This document shows, in pieces, positions 6,821 through 16,065 of a stretch of DNA of 32,540 nt. The notes beneath the pieces were generated by a model. That model was not told where the DNA came from. It saw only the letters and a list, made by a program, of their open reading frames with translations, and did not search any database. The DNA comes from Alphaproteobacteria bacterium (GTDB lineage: Bacteria > Pseudomonadota > Alphaproteobacteria > Paracaedibacterales > CAIULA01): the NCBI GenBank assembly GCA_947475175.1, contig CANJLN010000012.1, forward strand, positions 1 to 32,540. Direction: 5' to 3'. The stretch's first letter is position 1; each line of letters begins with the position of its first letter. A program made the position numbers and the translations under genes.

Positions 6821-8305
6821 ATGGGTTTATATATTAATACGAACGTGGCAGCTCAAGGTACGAGTACGACATTACGTGGTTTATCTGACCATTTAGCAAA
6901 AGGCCAACAACGCTTAGCGGCCGGTACTAAGAGTGTGTCTGATGACGCATCTAGCGCATCGGTGGGATTTGCCATTTCAGCGACAATTGGGTCCTTATCA
7001 CAAGCATCAAGTAATGCTGCGCAGGGTAGTGCTTTGTTGCAATTGGGTATGGCAGCATTATCGTCAACGGAAGCAGTATTCCAACGTATGAATCAGCTAG
7101 CGGCGCAGGCAAACTCTGACTCTATCGATGATACACGTCGCGGAATGATTGACCAAGAATTCCAAAAGTTGCTAATTCAAGTTGATACAAACGCGGCAAC
7201 GAAATGGTTTAGTACGTCATTGTTTTCGGGTAGTGCAGCAACAAGTACAGGTTCTGCAGTCACTGCTACTGCTGCTCTCGTTGCTGTAGCAAATGCTTTT
7301 AATTCTAGCGTTCCCACAATTGCTGGTTTTGTTAATGGCGCAGTAAGTAATGCTGTAACTACCGCAACTGGTGTTGCCAATACGTATAGTGTGTCAGTCC
7401 AAGTTGGAAACCAAACATTTACAAACTTAGCTGTTACCGGGGATAATGCTGGAAACTTTACATTAACCAGTACATCAAACTCGAACAACACAATTAGCCT
7501 TGCCTTTGATACGGCTGCCACAAGCACTGCCGTAAAGAATAATTTAGCCAACAACTTCGCGGCAAATCTTGCTACAGCTCTTGGTGCTACCTTTCAGAGT
7601 GGAGAAATATCGCTTGCTTCTTTTTCAGGTGTTACATTTGATGCGGCGACTTCGGGTGTGACAGCGGGTCAGTGGGGAGTATATTATACATACGCTGATA
7701 ATCTTGGTACGTTCACTCTTACAAATGGCGCAGAGACTTACGTGCAGACTGTTAATGCTTCTGTTTTGACCCCTGCTGCTGCAGAAACAGTTTCTTTTTC
7801 TAACGGTCTCAGCATTAATTTGAGCACTTCTTTTGCTCTTCAAACAAACTCTGGAACGCTAAATGCCCCACATTCAATTAATATTACGGCGGGTACTCTA
7901 CCAACTTTTGCTTTCCAGACGGGTCAGGCTTCATCAGATACCACATCTGTGAGCTTTACTGGTGCTAGCGCTTCTGCGCTTTCTTTAACGGGAATAGATG
8001 TCACAACAACAACTAACGCAGCAGCTGCTACAACCGCAATTCTAACCGCGATGACAACGGTTGCAACTCAAATTGCGGTACTCGGTGGTGTGAATAGTCA
8101 GCTGGGTTACCTGAGTGATAACTTGGCGGCTTCGATTCAAAACCAAACAGCAACGAGAGCGACCTTTACGGACATTGACGTTGCTACGGAATTGACTGAT
8201 GTACAAAGATTGAATGCAAATATTCAGGTTGCTCAAACTATGTTTACGCAGTCAATGAAAAGCTTTTCGAGCAAGGCAGAGCTTGTGCAATCAGCAGCTC
8301 GTTAA
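6821..8305 (+). CDS. Flagellin
   Basis: The filament subunit, 494 aa. The N-terminal D0/D1 region has MGLYINTNVAAQGTS, LAKGQQRLAAGTKSVSDDAS and VGFAISATIGS, then the helix MNQLAAQANSDSIDDTRRGMI. The C-terminal D1/D0 region (about 415-494) has GVNSQLGYLSDNL, RATFTDIDVATELTD and NIQVAQTMFTQSMKS, ending QSAAR. The middle (about 130-410) is a Ser/Thr/Ala-rich variable domain, as expected for the surface-exposed part. The start follows a GTGAGG Shine-Dalgarno and a sigma-54 promoter. fliD and fliS lie downstream, completing a filament cluster. The C-terminus is slightly divergent from the usual LSLLR ending but the family assignment is firm. Confidence 0.93.
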   Translation: MGLYINTNVAAQGTSTTLRGLSDHLAKGQQRLAAGTKSVSDDASSASVGFAISATIGSLSQASSNAAQGSALLQLGMAALSSTEAVFQRMNQLAAQANSDSIDDTRRGMIDQEFQKLLIQVDTNAATKWFSTSLFSGSAATSTGSAVTATAALVAVANAFNSSVPTIAGFVNGAVSNAVTTATGVANTYSVSVQVGNQTFTNLAVTGDNAGNFTLTSTSNSNNTISLAFDTAATSTAVKNNLANNFAANLATALGATFQSGEISLASFSGVTFDAATSGVTAGQWGVYYTYADNLGTFTLTNGAETYVQTVNASVLTPAAAETVSFSNGLSINLSTSFALQTNSGTLNAPHSINITAGTLPTFAFQTGQASSDTTSVSFTGASASALSLTGIDVTTTTNAAAATTAILTAMTTVATQIAVLGGVNSQLGYLSDNLAASIQNQTATRATFTDIDVATELTDVQRLNANIQVAQTMFTQSMKSFSSKAELVQSAAR

Positions 8306-8319
8306 GGATAGACTAAATA

Positions 8320-8342
8320 AAGGCTAGTGGAAAATTAGCCTT
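8320..8342 (+). terminator. Weak hairpin after flagellin
   Basis: AAGGCTA (8320-8326) and TAGCCTT (8336-8342) form a 7-bp stem with a 9-nt loop, 15 bp past the flagellin stop. The following bases (CGTCATTG) are not a T-run, so it may attenuate or protect the 3' end rather than terminate strongly. Confidence 0.4.
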
Positions 8343-8428
8343 CGTCATTGCGAGGAGCTATTGCTCCGTGGCAATCCAGAAAAAAATACAACTGGATCGC
8401 CACAGCCCTTGCGGGCTTCGCGATGACG
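8343..8428. repeat. Palindromic element with CGTCAT/ATGACG ends
   Basis: An 86-bp element begins CGTCATTGCGAGGAGC and ends CGCGATGACG, with internal matches GGCAATCCAG and CTGGATCGCC flanking an A-rich centre. Its layout matches the widespread CGTCATTGCGAGG-type intergenic repeats of alpha- and gammaproteobacteria. It differs in body from the CCTCGGA palindromes but shares the GTCAT...ATGAC termini. Confidence 0.8.
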
Positions 8429-8438
8429 GTACCACCAC

Positions 8439-8466
8439 TGTCATCCTCGGACTTGTTCCGAGGATC
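8439..8466 (-). repeat. Palindromic repeat unit
   Basis: A further 28-bp copy, TGTCATCCTCGGA through TCCGAGGATC, in the flagellin-fliD gap. It is the last copy seen in the window. Confidence 0.9.
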
Positions 8467-8533
8467 TCAGAACGACATTGTAGAGTGTGAGAATAACATT
8501 GAAGCAGTTTTCTAACCAAAAACAGGAGATTAT

Positions 8534-10648
8534 ATGCCCGGAGGGATGACCGTCAGCGCATCAGGCACAACTCAATTTGGCCAGGCGAAAATTGATAAAG
8601 AAGGGCATTTTAAATTAACCCAAAAGGTTGATGGTCTTGATATGCTTGCCGAATTCGAAGCAATGGCTGATGCTCAACGATTGCGAGCAAAACCGTACGA
8701 GGACCAAATTGATACTGACAAAACCAAGGTACTTCCTGAACTTGCAGCTTTAGAAGCTAAAACTTCTGCCTTGCAAAAAGCTGTTTCAGGTCTGACAAAC
8801 TTTATTGGATATGACACATCTTCAGTACCCAATGCTTTTCAAAGTAAAGAAGCCTCTATTCTTCCTGGAGCAGATAATTCAGTTTTCTTGACGGTGACTC
8901 AAAGTGCTGTTGCGTCGTCTGTTCCTATGACTTTTGCAGTCCAGCAAATGGCCAAAAATGATTCTGTGAGCACAACACTTTCAAAAAATTTCAGCCCCAC
9001 TGTGTCAATGACAACTGATCCAACAATCGCGCTTGCATTAACGGGTGACTTGGTGATTAATGGACAAACAGTTACTATTAATCCAGCTATGACGCTGGAT
9101 GATATTAATACAGCCGTTGGGGTAATTGCAGGTGCTGCTAATATCACCGTGGGTATAAACGGATCTGGGGATTCTTCTTATCTTGTTTTAACAAGTTCTG
9201 TTGCAAATCCTGTTATCGATCTGACTGGCACTGACCCCGCTATTTCGACTGGTTTAGCTTTAACAACTGACCAAGTTGACCCAACAATTGCGCTTGGGAT
9301 GTCAGGAGATTTGGTCATGAATGGTGAAACTGTCACTGTTACAACCACAATGTCTTTAACTGACATTCGAAATGCGATTAATGCCGTTGGTGCCGTTGCT
9401 AGTGTAACCACACAACTTTTAAATTTATCATCAACCGATGGTTATAAACTGACAATAACGTCAACCGAAACAGCTGTCCCTATTGACTTTACGGGGACAT
9501 CAGCATCTCTTCAGGGATCTAATGGTCTCGGCTTACCCTCTTCAAATACAACACTTGATAGCCTGGTCGCTAAATTTACCTATAATGGCGACAATGTTGT
9601 CAGAACGACGAATCAAGTTGCAGATCTGATCACGGGTGTTACGATTAATCTTCAGAGCGAAAGCACTCCTCCTGGCGCCACCTCAGCCATTATTGGTATT
9701 GATGCTAACAATATTTATTCGACCATCGTTACTTTTGTTAAAAGCTATAACGATGTCGTTGAACAAATTGACAAGAATCAAAAAGCAACCATGAAAGGAG
9801 GTAATGGTGAAGTGGAGGTTGATTCTGAAGCGGTCTTGTATGGAAAAAAGATTTTAAGAGATTTAAAGGATATGATGACAAGTTTTGCGGGCCAAGCGCC
9901 TTCAGGCTTATCTTCGGGGAATCCTTACAAGGCTCTTCCTGACATTGGTATTAAGTTTGTCGAAAATAATCCTGATGAAGCAGATCGCAATATATCTGGA
10001 AAATTGTATCTAGATACTGACACTCTCAAAAGTGTTCTTAACACGCAAACTAACATTCCGTATGTAGCAGAGTTTTTGGGTAATAGTGCCACGGTTACAA
10101 GCAGCTATTTTAGCGTGGGTTATTTTCCAGTTAATCTTAATCCTTTGGTAGCAGGACAACCGATAACGGTTACTTATATTAACAATGGAGATGCTACTTT
10201 TTCAGCGACTTTAAGTGTGCCAGGGCAAGCAGTGGTCACAATTGATCCTTTGCCCAATGTGAAAATCATTAATGGTCCCGCTGGATCCATTTTCGAGGGG
10301 TTAACAATTGGTTACTCAAGCGAAGCGCCGGTCCCTTCTTTTGGGGATCCTGAAACAACAATAATTACGTTAACGCAAGGCATTGCTGATAATTTTAATA
10401 ATTCTTTAAAAAGTGCTTTGCAAAAGGCCGCGAATGGTGGACCACCAGTAGGCATGTTTGAAAGCGCGGTTGATCTTATCAAGAAAAAAGATGAACAGCT
10501 TACAGGACAGGTCAAGCGTATTAACGACGCTGCTGATCGATTCTTAGCAAGATTAGAAGCGAAAATTGGTCAAGTGTACCAAGCTGCTGATAAGGCAAAA
10601 TCGATTGTCAGCATCATCGATGCTTTTAATAATATGGGTAGGGATTAA
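8534..10648 (+). CDS. fliD: Flagellar hook-associated protein 2 (filament cap)
   Basis: FliD caps the growing filament and helps flagellin fold. The N-terminal FliD domain (about 30-150) includes KVDGLDMLAEFEAMADAQRLRAKPYEDQID and MTFAVQQMAKNDSV. The C-terminal domain (about 380-700) includes SYNDVVEQIDKN, GEVEVDSEAVLYGKKILRDLKDMM, LPDIGIKFVEN and a terminal amphipathic helix VKRINDAADRFLARLEAKIGQVY. At 704 aa it is longer than the roughly 450-500 of enterics. Part of the excess is an internal duplication: residues 162-245 and 249-335 both begin DPTIAL..(T/S)GDLV(I/M)NG(Q/E)TVT, an 87-residue period resembling flagellin hook-IN motifs. AGGAG lies 6 bases before the ATG. fliS follows after 12 bp, so the two are cotranscribed. 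Confidence 0.9.
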   Translation: MPGGMTVSASGTTQFGQAKIDKEGHFKLTQKVDGLDMLAEFEAMADAQRLRAKPYEDQIDTDKTKVLPELAALEAKTSALQKAVSGLTNFIGYDTSSVPNAFQSKEASILPGADNSVFLTVTQSAVASSVPMTFAVQQMAKNDSVSTTLSKNFSPTVSMTTDPTIALALTGDLVINGQTVTINPAMTLDDINTAVGVIAGAANITVGINGSGDSSYLVLTSSVANPVIDLTGTDPAISTGLALTTDQVDPTIALGMSGDLVMNGETVTVTTTMSLTDIRNAINAVGAVASVTTQLLNLSSTDGYKLTITSTETAVPIDFTGTSASLQGSNGLGLPSSNTTLDSLVAKFTYNGDNVVRTTNQVADLITGVTINLQSESTPPGATSAIIGIDANNIYSTIVTFVKSYNDVVEQIDKNQKATMKGGNGEVEVDSEAVLYGKKILRDLKDMMTSFAGQAPSGLSSGNPYKALPDIGIKFVENNPDEADRNISGKLYLDTDTLKSVLNTQTNIPYVAEFLGNSATVTSSYFSVGYFPVNLNPLVAGQPITVTYINNGDATFSATLSVPGQAVVTIDPLPNVKIINGPAGSIFEGLTIGYSSEAPVPSFGDPETTIITLTQGIADNFNNSLKSALQKAANGGPPVGMFESAVDLIKKKDEQLTGQVKRINDAADRFLARLEAKIGQVYQAADKAKSIVSIIDAFNNMGRD

Positions 10649-10660
10649 AGGATAAAAAAA

Positions 10661-11116
10661 ATGCAAAAAAGTCTTAATAATTATAAAAACAGCCGTTTAT
10701 CAGTTACGCCAGAAAACATGCACTTGCACATTGCGATGTTGTTTGAAAAAGCAGCCATTCTTTTGGCGCAATCTGCAGCAGAAAAAGAAAATAAAGAATT
10801 CGAGGCATACGCTGTAAATATCCAAAAATCGATGAAGATACTGACTAGTTTAATTGGAATTTTGGATCCCAATGATGTTGAGGCGATTCAAAGTGGAGCG
10901 CCCCTAAAGCCCAATCCGTGGGACAGTTATTTTACCTCTGTTTTTTTAACGTTGAACGAGATAGCACTCAAAAACAATAAATCAAAGCTTCATACTCTTG
11001 TTAAAAGTTTGAAAGATGTTGCAAAAATGTGGCGAAATCAGGGCAAGTTGCAACCAGACGGTGCATCGTTTCAATCTTCATCGGACCAATCAGTTGGGAT
11101 GACGTTGAGCTGTTAG
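10661..11116 (+). CDS. fliS: Flagellin export chaperone
   Basis: FliS binds the flagellin C-terminus in the cytoplasm and prevents premature polymerisation. This is a 151-aa helical protein starting 12 bp after fliD. Features are the opening SLNNYKNSRL, the helix LHIAMLFEKAAILLAQSAAEKE (the family's 'L..LY..A...L..A' segment), IQKSMKILTSLIGILD (about 53-68), and the C-terminal helix LHTLVKSLKDVAKMWRNQ, equivalent to the 'L..LR..W' end of FliS. Similarity is recognisable but diverged. Gene order with fliD and flagellin is the strongest support. Confidence 0.85.
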   Translation: MQKSLNNYKNSRLSVTPENMHLHIAMLFEKAAILLAQSAAEKENKEFEAYAVNIQKSMKILTSLIGILDPNDVEAIQSGAPLKPNPWDSYFTSVFLTLNEIALKNNKSKLHTLVKSLKDVAKMWRNQGKLQPDGASFQSSSDQSVGMTLSC

Positions 11117-11223
11117 TGAAGTAGAGGTTGTTTTTAATGACTGGCGACACGCGTCATCATTGTGCTAAACATTATCTAAAGATTATAGAATACTGAGATT
11201 ATGTTGTGTTTGCTTTTTGGTTG

Positions 11224-11997
11224 ATGGCTCAGAAAAAGCCGTCTTTTGTTTTTTTAAAATTGATCATTGTGGCCTTTCTTTTCAGTGCTTGTACTGAGAA
11301 AGAAGAGCCTTACAACGATCGTAGTGTAGAAGATCTGTACAACACAGCGATGGATCGTTTTGATGAGCAAAAATACCAAAAGGCAGCGAAGGCGTTTGCC
11401 GAGGTTGAGCGTCAGCATCCTTATTCAAACTGGGCACTAAAAGCACAGATCATGTCGGCTTATTGTTATTACGAAGCCAAAAAATATGACGAGGCCATCG
11501 AAAATTTTAACGTTTTTGTGCAATTACATCCAGGCCATCCAGAAGTGGCTTACGCCTTTTACATGCTTGGTTTGTGTTATTACGAACAGATCCCCATTAT
11601 CGAGCGCGATCAAAAACCAAGCGAGCAAGCTCAAAAGTCGTTTCAAGAAGTTCTTAATCGTTTTCCAAACAGCGTTTATGCAAAGGATGCCAAATTTAAG
11701 ATTGATTTGATTCGTGATCACATGGCCGGTAAAGAAGTAGATGTTGGGCGCTATTATCAAAAGCGATTTGCCTATTTGTCAGCTTTGAATCGTTTTCAAG
11801 AAGTTGTGAATCTTTACCAAACAACCTCGCATGCTCCAGAAGCATTGCATCGTATGGTTGAGTGCTATCTAGCTTTAGGACTTAAAAGAGAAGCCAAAGA
11901 AACAGCGGCAGTCCTTGGATTCAATTATCCCAACAGTGACTGGTACAAAGACACCTATGCTTTGATGCAAACTTCGGCTCCGGAAACGCTGCAATAA
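11224..11997 (+). CDS. bamD: Outer membrane protein assembly factor BamD (lipoprotein)
   Basis: BamD (YfiO/ComL) is the essential TPR lipoprotein of the BAM complex that inserts beta-barrel proteins. I start at ATG 11224 because MAQKKPSFVFLK plus a hydrophobic run ending in lipobox FSAC (Cys 22) is a proper lipoprotein signal; a GTG at 11206 would add six residues in front of the basic region. TPR repeats follow: YNTAMDRFDEQKYQKAAKAF, AYCYYEAKKYDEAIENF and AYFMLGLCYYEQ-type helices. FPNSVYAKDAKFKIDLIRDHMAGKE and VGRYYQKR are strongly BamD-like. recN begins 10 bp after the stop, the pairing usual in alphaproteobacteria. Confidence 0.93.
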   Translation: MAQKKPSFVFLKLIIVAFLFSACTEKEEPYNDRSVEDLYNTAMDRFDEQKYQKAAKAFAEVERQHPYSNWALKAQIMSAYCYYEAKKYDEAIENFNVFVQLHPGHPEVAYAFYMLGLCYYEQIPIIERDQKPSEQAQKSFQEVLNRFPNSVYAKDAKFKIDLIRDHMAGKEVDVGRYYQKRFAYLSALNRFQEVVNLYQTTSHAPEALHRMVECYLALGLKREAKETAAVLGFNYPNSDWYKDTYALMQTSAPETLQ

Positions 11998-12007
11998 GGA
12001 ATCATCA

Positions 12008-13696
12008 ATGTTGCTAGGTCTATCTATTCATGATGTTGTTCTGATTGATAGTCTGGATCTGCAATTTGACAAAGGGTTTAGTGCGCTCACTGGTGAAACA
12101 GGGGCTGGTAAGTCGATTCTTTTGGATTCTCTCAGTTTGGCTTTGGGAATGCGTGGTGACACATCCCTTATCAGACAAGGGGCTGATCAGGCTGTTGTGA
12201 CAGCAGAGTTTGACTTAAAGGGGTTAGACGGTGCTCATCCTTTGAGAATGCTTTTGTGTGAACAAGGATTCGATTCTGATCATACACCTTTGACTCTAAG
12301 ACGCGTTTTGCATAACGGTAACAAAAGTCGCGCCCTTGTGAATGATCATCCCGTGAGTATTGCTTTGCTGCGTGATATTGGTCAGCTGATTCTTGAGATT
12401 CACGGTCAATTTGATCATTTGATGAATGTAAGTTTACATCATAAAATTTTGGATAGTTTTGCAACAAGCAATTACCCCGCGTTAGGTGCTCTTTTTATTA
12501 AGCTTGCAGGTGCTTATGATGCATGGAAAAAAGCAGAGCAAGAATTAGAACACCAAAAATCTTTACAAGCAGAGGCATTAAGAAAGCAATCTCATTATCG
12601 TTTGCTTTTGGAAGATTTGGATAAATTAAATCCTCTTGATCTGGAAGAAGAATCTCTTTTGCAAGATCGTCAGGACATTTCGCATTACGGTAAAATTTCA
12701 GAAGCAGTCCAAGGTGCTTTAAATACGCTTCGTTTACCAACCGATATTCAAACGACGCTTTACACCATCCAAAAAAGTTTAGAACGTGTAAATAGTGTTG
12801 GTTTGAAAGATCTAACAGAGGCAACAAAAGCGCTTGATAGAGCGACGATTGAAGTTCAAGAAGCTTATGAACTTTTAAGGGCTTTACATGATCTCAATCA
12901 AGAAAGCACAGAAAAGCTGAACCGAATCGAAGATCGGCTGCATTCACTTAGAGCTATGGCTCGGAAATATGGCTTACAGCCGTTGGAATTGTATCAGGTA
13001 CATCAAGAGGCTCGCGCGGCTGTCAACGCCTTAGAGGATAGTGACGGTCATATTTTGCGCTATCAGCAAGAATTAGAGAAATGCCTAAAAGAGTATCAAG
13101 ACTTGGCGGAAAAAGTTTTTGTGATTCGGTCAAAAGCAGCACGTACCCTTGAAGAGATGGTAATGAAAGAATTACCAGACCTAAAGTTACCACATGCTTT
13201 TTTTAAGGTAGAAATCCTAAAACAAGAGCAGCCTAGTCCAAGAGGTTCATGCCATATTGAGTTTTTTATAGCTGTCAATAAGGGACAAGAATTAGCTCCT
13301 TTGGCAAAGGCCGCATCAGGGGGCGAGATGGCGCGTCTTATGTTGGCTTTAAAGGTTGCACTGGCTCATCATGGTTCTATTGCCACTATTGTTTTTGATG
13401 AAATTGATACAGGCGTTGGTGGTGCTGTTGCAGCTGCTATTGGACAACGTCTGTCTAGGTTGTCTGAGACGGTTCAGGTTCTCTCCATTACTCATTCCCC
13501 ACAAGTAGCCGCCTATGCCGAAAACCATTTCTACGTTTTTAAGCAAGATGAGGGACATAAAATGGTCACCAAGGTTAAAGCATTAAATCCTGCTGAACGC
13601 CAAGAAGAATTAGCTCGTATGCTATCAGGTGCTGTTGTGACAGAAGAAGCAATGGCTGCTGCGGGGCAACTGCTAAAAGATGCTGTGGTGTCTTAG
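12008..13696 (+). CDS. recN: DNA repair protein RecN
   Basis: An SMC-like ATPase for double-strand break repair, 562 aa. The N-terminal lobe has Walker A GETGAGKS (29-36) after LSIHDVVLIDSLDLQF. Conserved EIHGQFDH follows near residues 128-135, then a long central coiled coil (about 160-370). The C-terminal lobe has the ABC signature ASGGEMARLMLALKVAL, Walker B IVFDEIDTGVGG, and the H-loop VLSITHSPQVAAYA. Length is as expected. It is tightly downstream of bamD and ends 16 bp from the convergent spoT/rel gene. No SOS box is evident ahead of it. Confidence 0.96.
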   Translation: MLLGLSIHDVVLIDSLDLQFDKGFSALTGETGAGKSILLDSLSLALGMRGDTSLIRQGADQAVVTAEFDLKGLDGAHPLRMLLCEQGFDSDHTPLTLRRVLHNGNKSRALVNDHPVSIALLRDIGQLILEIHGQFDHLMNVSLHHKILDSFATSNYPALGALFIKLAGAYDAWKKAEQELEHQKSLQAEALRKQSHYRLLLEDLDKLNPLDLEEESLLQDRQDISHYGKISEAVQGALNTLRLPTDIQTTLYTIQKSLERVNSVGLKDLTEATKALDRATIEVQEAYELLRALHDLNQESTEKLNRIEDRLHSLRAMARKYGLQPLELYQVHQEARAAVNALEDSDGHILRYQQELEKCLKEYQDLAEKVFVIRSKAARTLEEMVMKELPDLKLPHAFFKVEILKQEQPSPRGSCHIEFFIAVNKGQELAPLAKAASGGEMARLMLALKVALAHHGSIATIVFDEIDTGVGGAVAAAIGQRLSRLSETVQVLSITHSPQVAAYAENHFYVFKQDEGHKMVTKVKALNPAERQEELARMLSGAVVTEEAMAAAGQLLKDAVVS

Positions 13697-13712
13697 AATC
13701 TTCTTTTCTTTA

Positions 13713-15869
13713 TCAAATTCTTTCAACAAACGTGATAATAGGTAAATTTCTAAGTGCTGCTTTTATATTTTGAAGATGTTCGACGTCTTTCACTTCTACG
13801 TCAACGAACAGATCCCAAAATTCAGCTGTGCGATTGGTTATTTTAAGGTTGACTATATTGGCTTGGTGCTTACTGATTGCTGTTGTCATGCTTGCCAAGC
13901 TTCCGGCTTTGTTGATGAAAGTTAATTTTAGTCTTCCAACGTGCCTTGATTCTTGATCTATTTCTTCATCCCAAGAAAGGTCTAACACACGTTCCGGATC
14001 AATTGCAGATGTAACTCCCTCGCAGTCGCTTGTGTGTATCGTAACACCTTTACCAGTTGTGACAACACCAATGATGCTATCACCTGGTAAGGGATGGCAA
14101 CACCCTGCGTAATGCAAAGCCATACCTGGAATAAGGCCTTTAATGCAAACCGTCGTTTTTCCTGAACCATTGATTTTGTTTGGTTTTGCAATAGCTTTTC
14201 TTTCTGCAATCTCATCTGGTGAGAGTTTTTCAGGTGTTGTTTCTTTTTTGTGGCGATCCGGAAAAGAAACAACAACGATTTCTTTTGCTGTGTGAATTCC
14301 CTCCCCAACAGCGGCGAATAAATCATCGATAAGGTTATACTGAAAATGTTGAGCAGCTGTCATCAAAGCTTTTTCAGAATAGGATACTCCTTCCTTAATG
14401 CAGGTTTTGTGCAGTAGAGATTTGCCAAGTTCGCTAAATTGGTCACGTTGTCGACTTCTAACAAATTTTCGAATCCGAGCGCGTGCTTTTCCTGTAACAA
14501 CAAAACGTTCCCAAGTAGGTGAGGGGCACTGATTTTTAACAGTAATGATCTCGACTTGATCTCCGTTTTGCAAATGGCTCCGAAGCGGCATCTGACGTCC
14601 ATTAATTTTAGCGCCAACGGTGCGATCACCTACGTCAGAATGAATGGCATAAGCAAAGTCAATGGGTGTTGCTCCCTTTGGCAGTGGGATCAGTTCTCCT
14701 TTCGGCGTGAAACAAAAAACCTGGTCTTGAAACATCTCAAGTTTTGTGTGCTCCAAAAATTCTTCTGGTCCAGATGCTTGTTCCAATATCTCCAAAAGCC
14801 CTCGAAGCCATGCGTATTGTTTACCATCAGGAGATAAGCTGCCTTTTTTATATTGCCAATGAGCAGCCACGCCTAGTTCAGCAATTTGGTGCATTTCTTT
14901 GGTTCGTATTTGCATCTCAATACGGTGATTTAAAGGGCCAATCAGACCTGTGTGAAGAGATTGATAGTGGTTAACCTTAGGTGTGCTAATATAATCCTTA
15001 AACCGCCCGGGAACCACATGGTAGTGGCTGTGGATTACACCAAGTGCCTGATAACATTCTGAGACACTGTTAACAACAAGACGAAAAGCCATGATATCGG
15101 CAAGTTGCTCAAAAGTAATATTCTTTTTTTGCATTTTGCACCAAATTGAATAGGCCGTTTTAAGACGCCCACTGACGGAACATTCCAAACCTGCTTCCTC
15201 AGCAACTCTTTTCAAATCATTCATAATCGTCTCAATTGTATTTTCTGAAGACGTATATAAAAATTTCAAACGACTTTTAATTGACTCATGCATTTCAGCA
15301 TTAAGCTCAGCAAAAGCTAAATCCTCTAACTCGTCATTTATTTTATGCATGCCCATTCTTTCGGCTAAGGGCACATAAATTTCCATGGTCTCACGCGCAA
15401 TGCGACGCCTTTTAGTAGTATCTTCGATAAAACTGAGAGTTCGCATATTGTGGACACGGTCAGCCAGCTTTACAAGCAACACGCGGATGTCGCTTGACAT
15501 AGCAACGACAAGTTTTCGAAAGTTCTCGGCTTGTTTTGTTTCTTCAGATTGCAACTCAAGTCGAGTTAGTTTTGTGACACCATCGACAAGACTTGCAATT
15601 TCAGACCCAAAAAGACTTTGAATTTCCTCTAATGTTGCTGATGTGTCTTCAACTGTATCGTGAAGAAGGGCAGTGACAATAGAAGCGCAATCCATTCTCA
15701 TGTCGACTAAAATGCTAGCAACTTCTATAGGGTGAGAGAAATAAGGGTCTCCAGAGGCCCTTAACTGACTGCCATGAACTTTCATGGAAAAAATATAAGC
15801 GCGATTCAAAAGCTCCTCATCAGCTCCAGAATCATAAGCTTTCAATCGTTCTGTTAACTCAAACTGCAT
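13713..15869 (-). CDS. spoT: Bifunctional (p)ppGpp synthetase/hydrolase (RelA/SpoT homologue)
   Basis: A long RSH enzyme that makes and degrades the stringent-response alarmone. An HD hydrolase domain covers about 20-150: GDPYFSHPIEVA and the HD pair in LLHDTVEDT, then LADRVHNMRT. The synthetase domain is at about 225-340 (GRLKTAYSIWCKMQ, DIMAFRLVV, DYISTPKVNHYQSLHT, VEMQIRT-like EMQIRTKEMHQ). TGS is at about 380-440 (VFCFTPKGELIPLPKGATPIDFAYAIHS), then a zinc-finger-like region with AGCCHPLPGD, and a C-terminal ACT domain. Both active sites look intact, so it is called bifunctional. I start at ATG 15869; a TTG two codons upstream is possible. Alphaproteobacteria usually have a single copy called rel or spoT. 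Confidence 0.95.
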   Translation of the reverse strand: MQFELTERLKAYDSGADEELLNRAYIFSMKVHGSQLRASGDPYFSHPIEVASILVDMRMDCASIVTALLHDTVEDTSATLEEIQSLFGSEIASLVDGVTKLTRLELQSEETKQAENFRKLVVAMSSDIRVLLVKLADRVHNMRTLSFIEDTTKRRRIARETMEIYVPLAERMGMHKINDELEDLAFAELNAEMHESIKSRLKFLYTSSENTIETIMNDLKRVAEEAGLECSVSGRLKTAYSIWCKMQKKNITFEQLADIMAFRLVVNSVSECYQALGVIHSHYHVVPGRFKDYISTPKVNHYQSLHTGLIGPLNHRIEMQIRTKEMHQIAELGVAAHWQYKKGSLSPDGKQYAWLRGLLEILEQASGPEEFLEHTKLEMFQDQVFCFTPKGELIPLPKGATPIDFAYAIHSDVGDRTVGAKINGRQMPLRSHLQNGDQVEIITVKNQCPSPTWERFVVTGKARARIRKFVRSRQRDQFSELGKSLLHKTCIKEGVSYSEKALMTAAQHFQYNLIDDLFAAVGEGIHTAKEIVVVSFPDRHKKETTPEKLSPDEIAERKAIAKPNKINGSGKTTVCIKGLIPGMALHYAGCCHPLPGDSIIGVVTTGKGVTIHTSDCEGVTSAIDPERVLDLSWDEEIDQESRHVGRLKLTFINKAGSLASMTTAISKHQANIVNLKITNRTAEFWDLFVDVEVKDVEHLQNIKAALRNLPIITFVERI

Positions 15870-16065
15870 GGTCAAAGGGACACCCTAACGAATTCAAAAT
15901 GTACTTCTAAATACTAGTACACTCCCTAGAATTATATCAGCTTATTTATTTGGCTCAACTCGTTTTAAATCCTATGTTTGGTATTTTCATCGATAAATAG
16001 GGTGTTAACAAAACTTGAGAATTGCATTACATTGCTAGAAAGCCACTCGAACTCTATGATAAAGA
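15870..16065. promoter_or_regulatory. Divergent promoter region of spoT/rel and pgsA
   Basis: A 196-bp AT-rich interval must hold both promoters. TGTACT/AGTACA (about 15900-15921) is an inverted 6-bp repeat with a 10-bp spacer close to the spoT/rel start and could be a binding site. I find no confident -35/-10 pair. Confidence 0.3.

Noticed and set aside
7177-7843. Long antisense frames inside flagellin (also inside fliD at 8899-9411)
   Set aside because: They mirror Ala/Thr/Val-rich coding sequence and have no ribosome site; the sense genes are well supported.
13982-14974. Frames on both strands inside spoT/rel
   Set aside because: Shadows of the highly conserved RSH gene in other frames.
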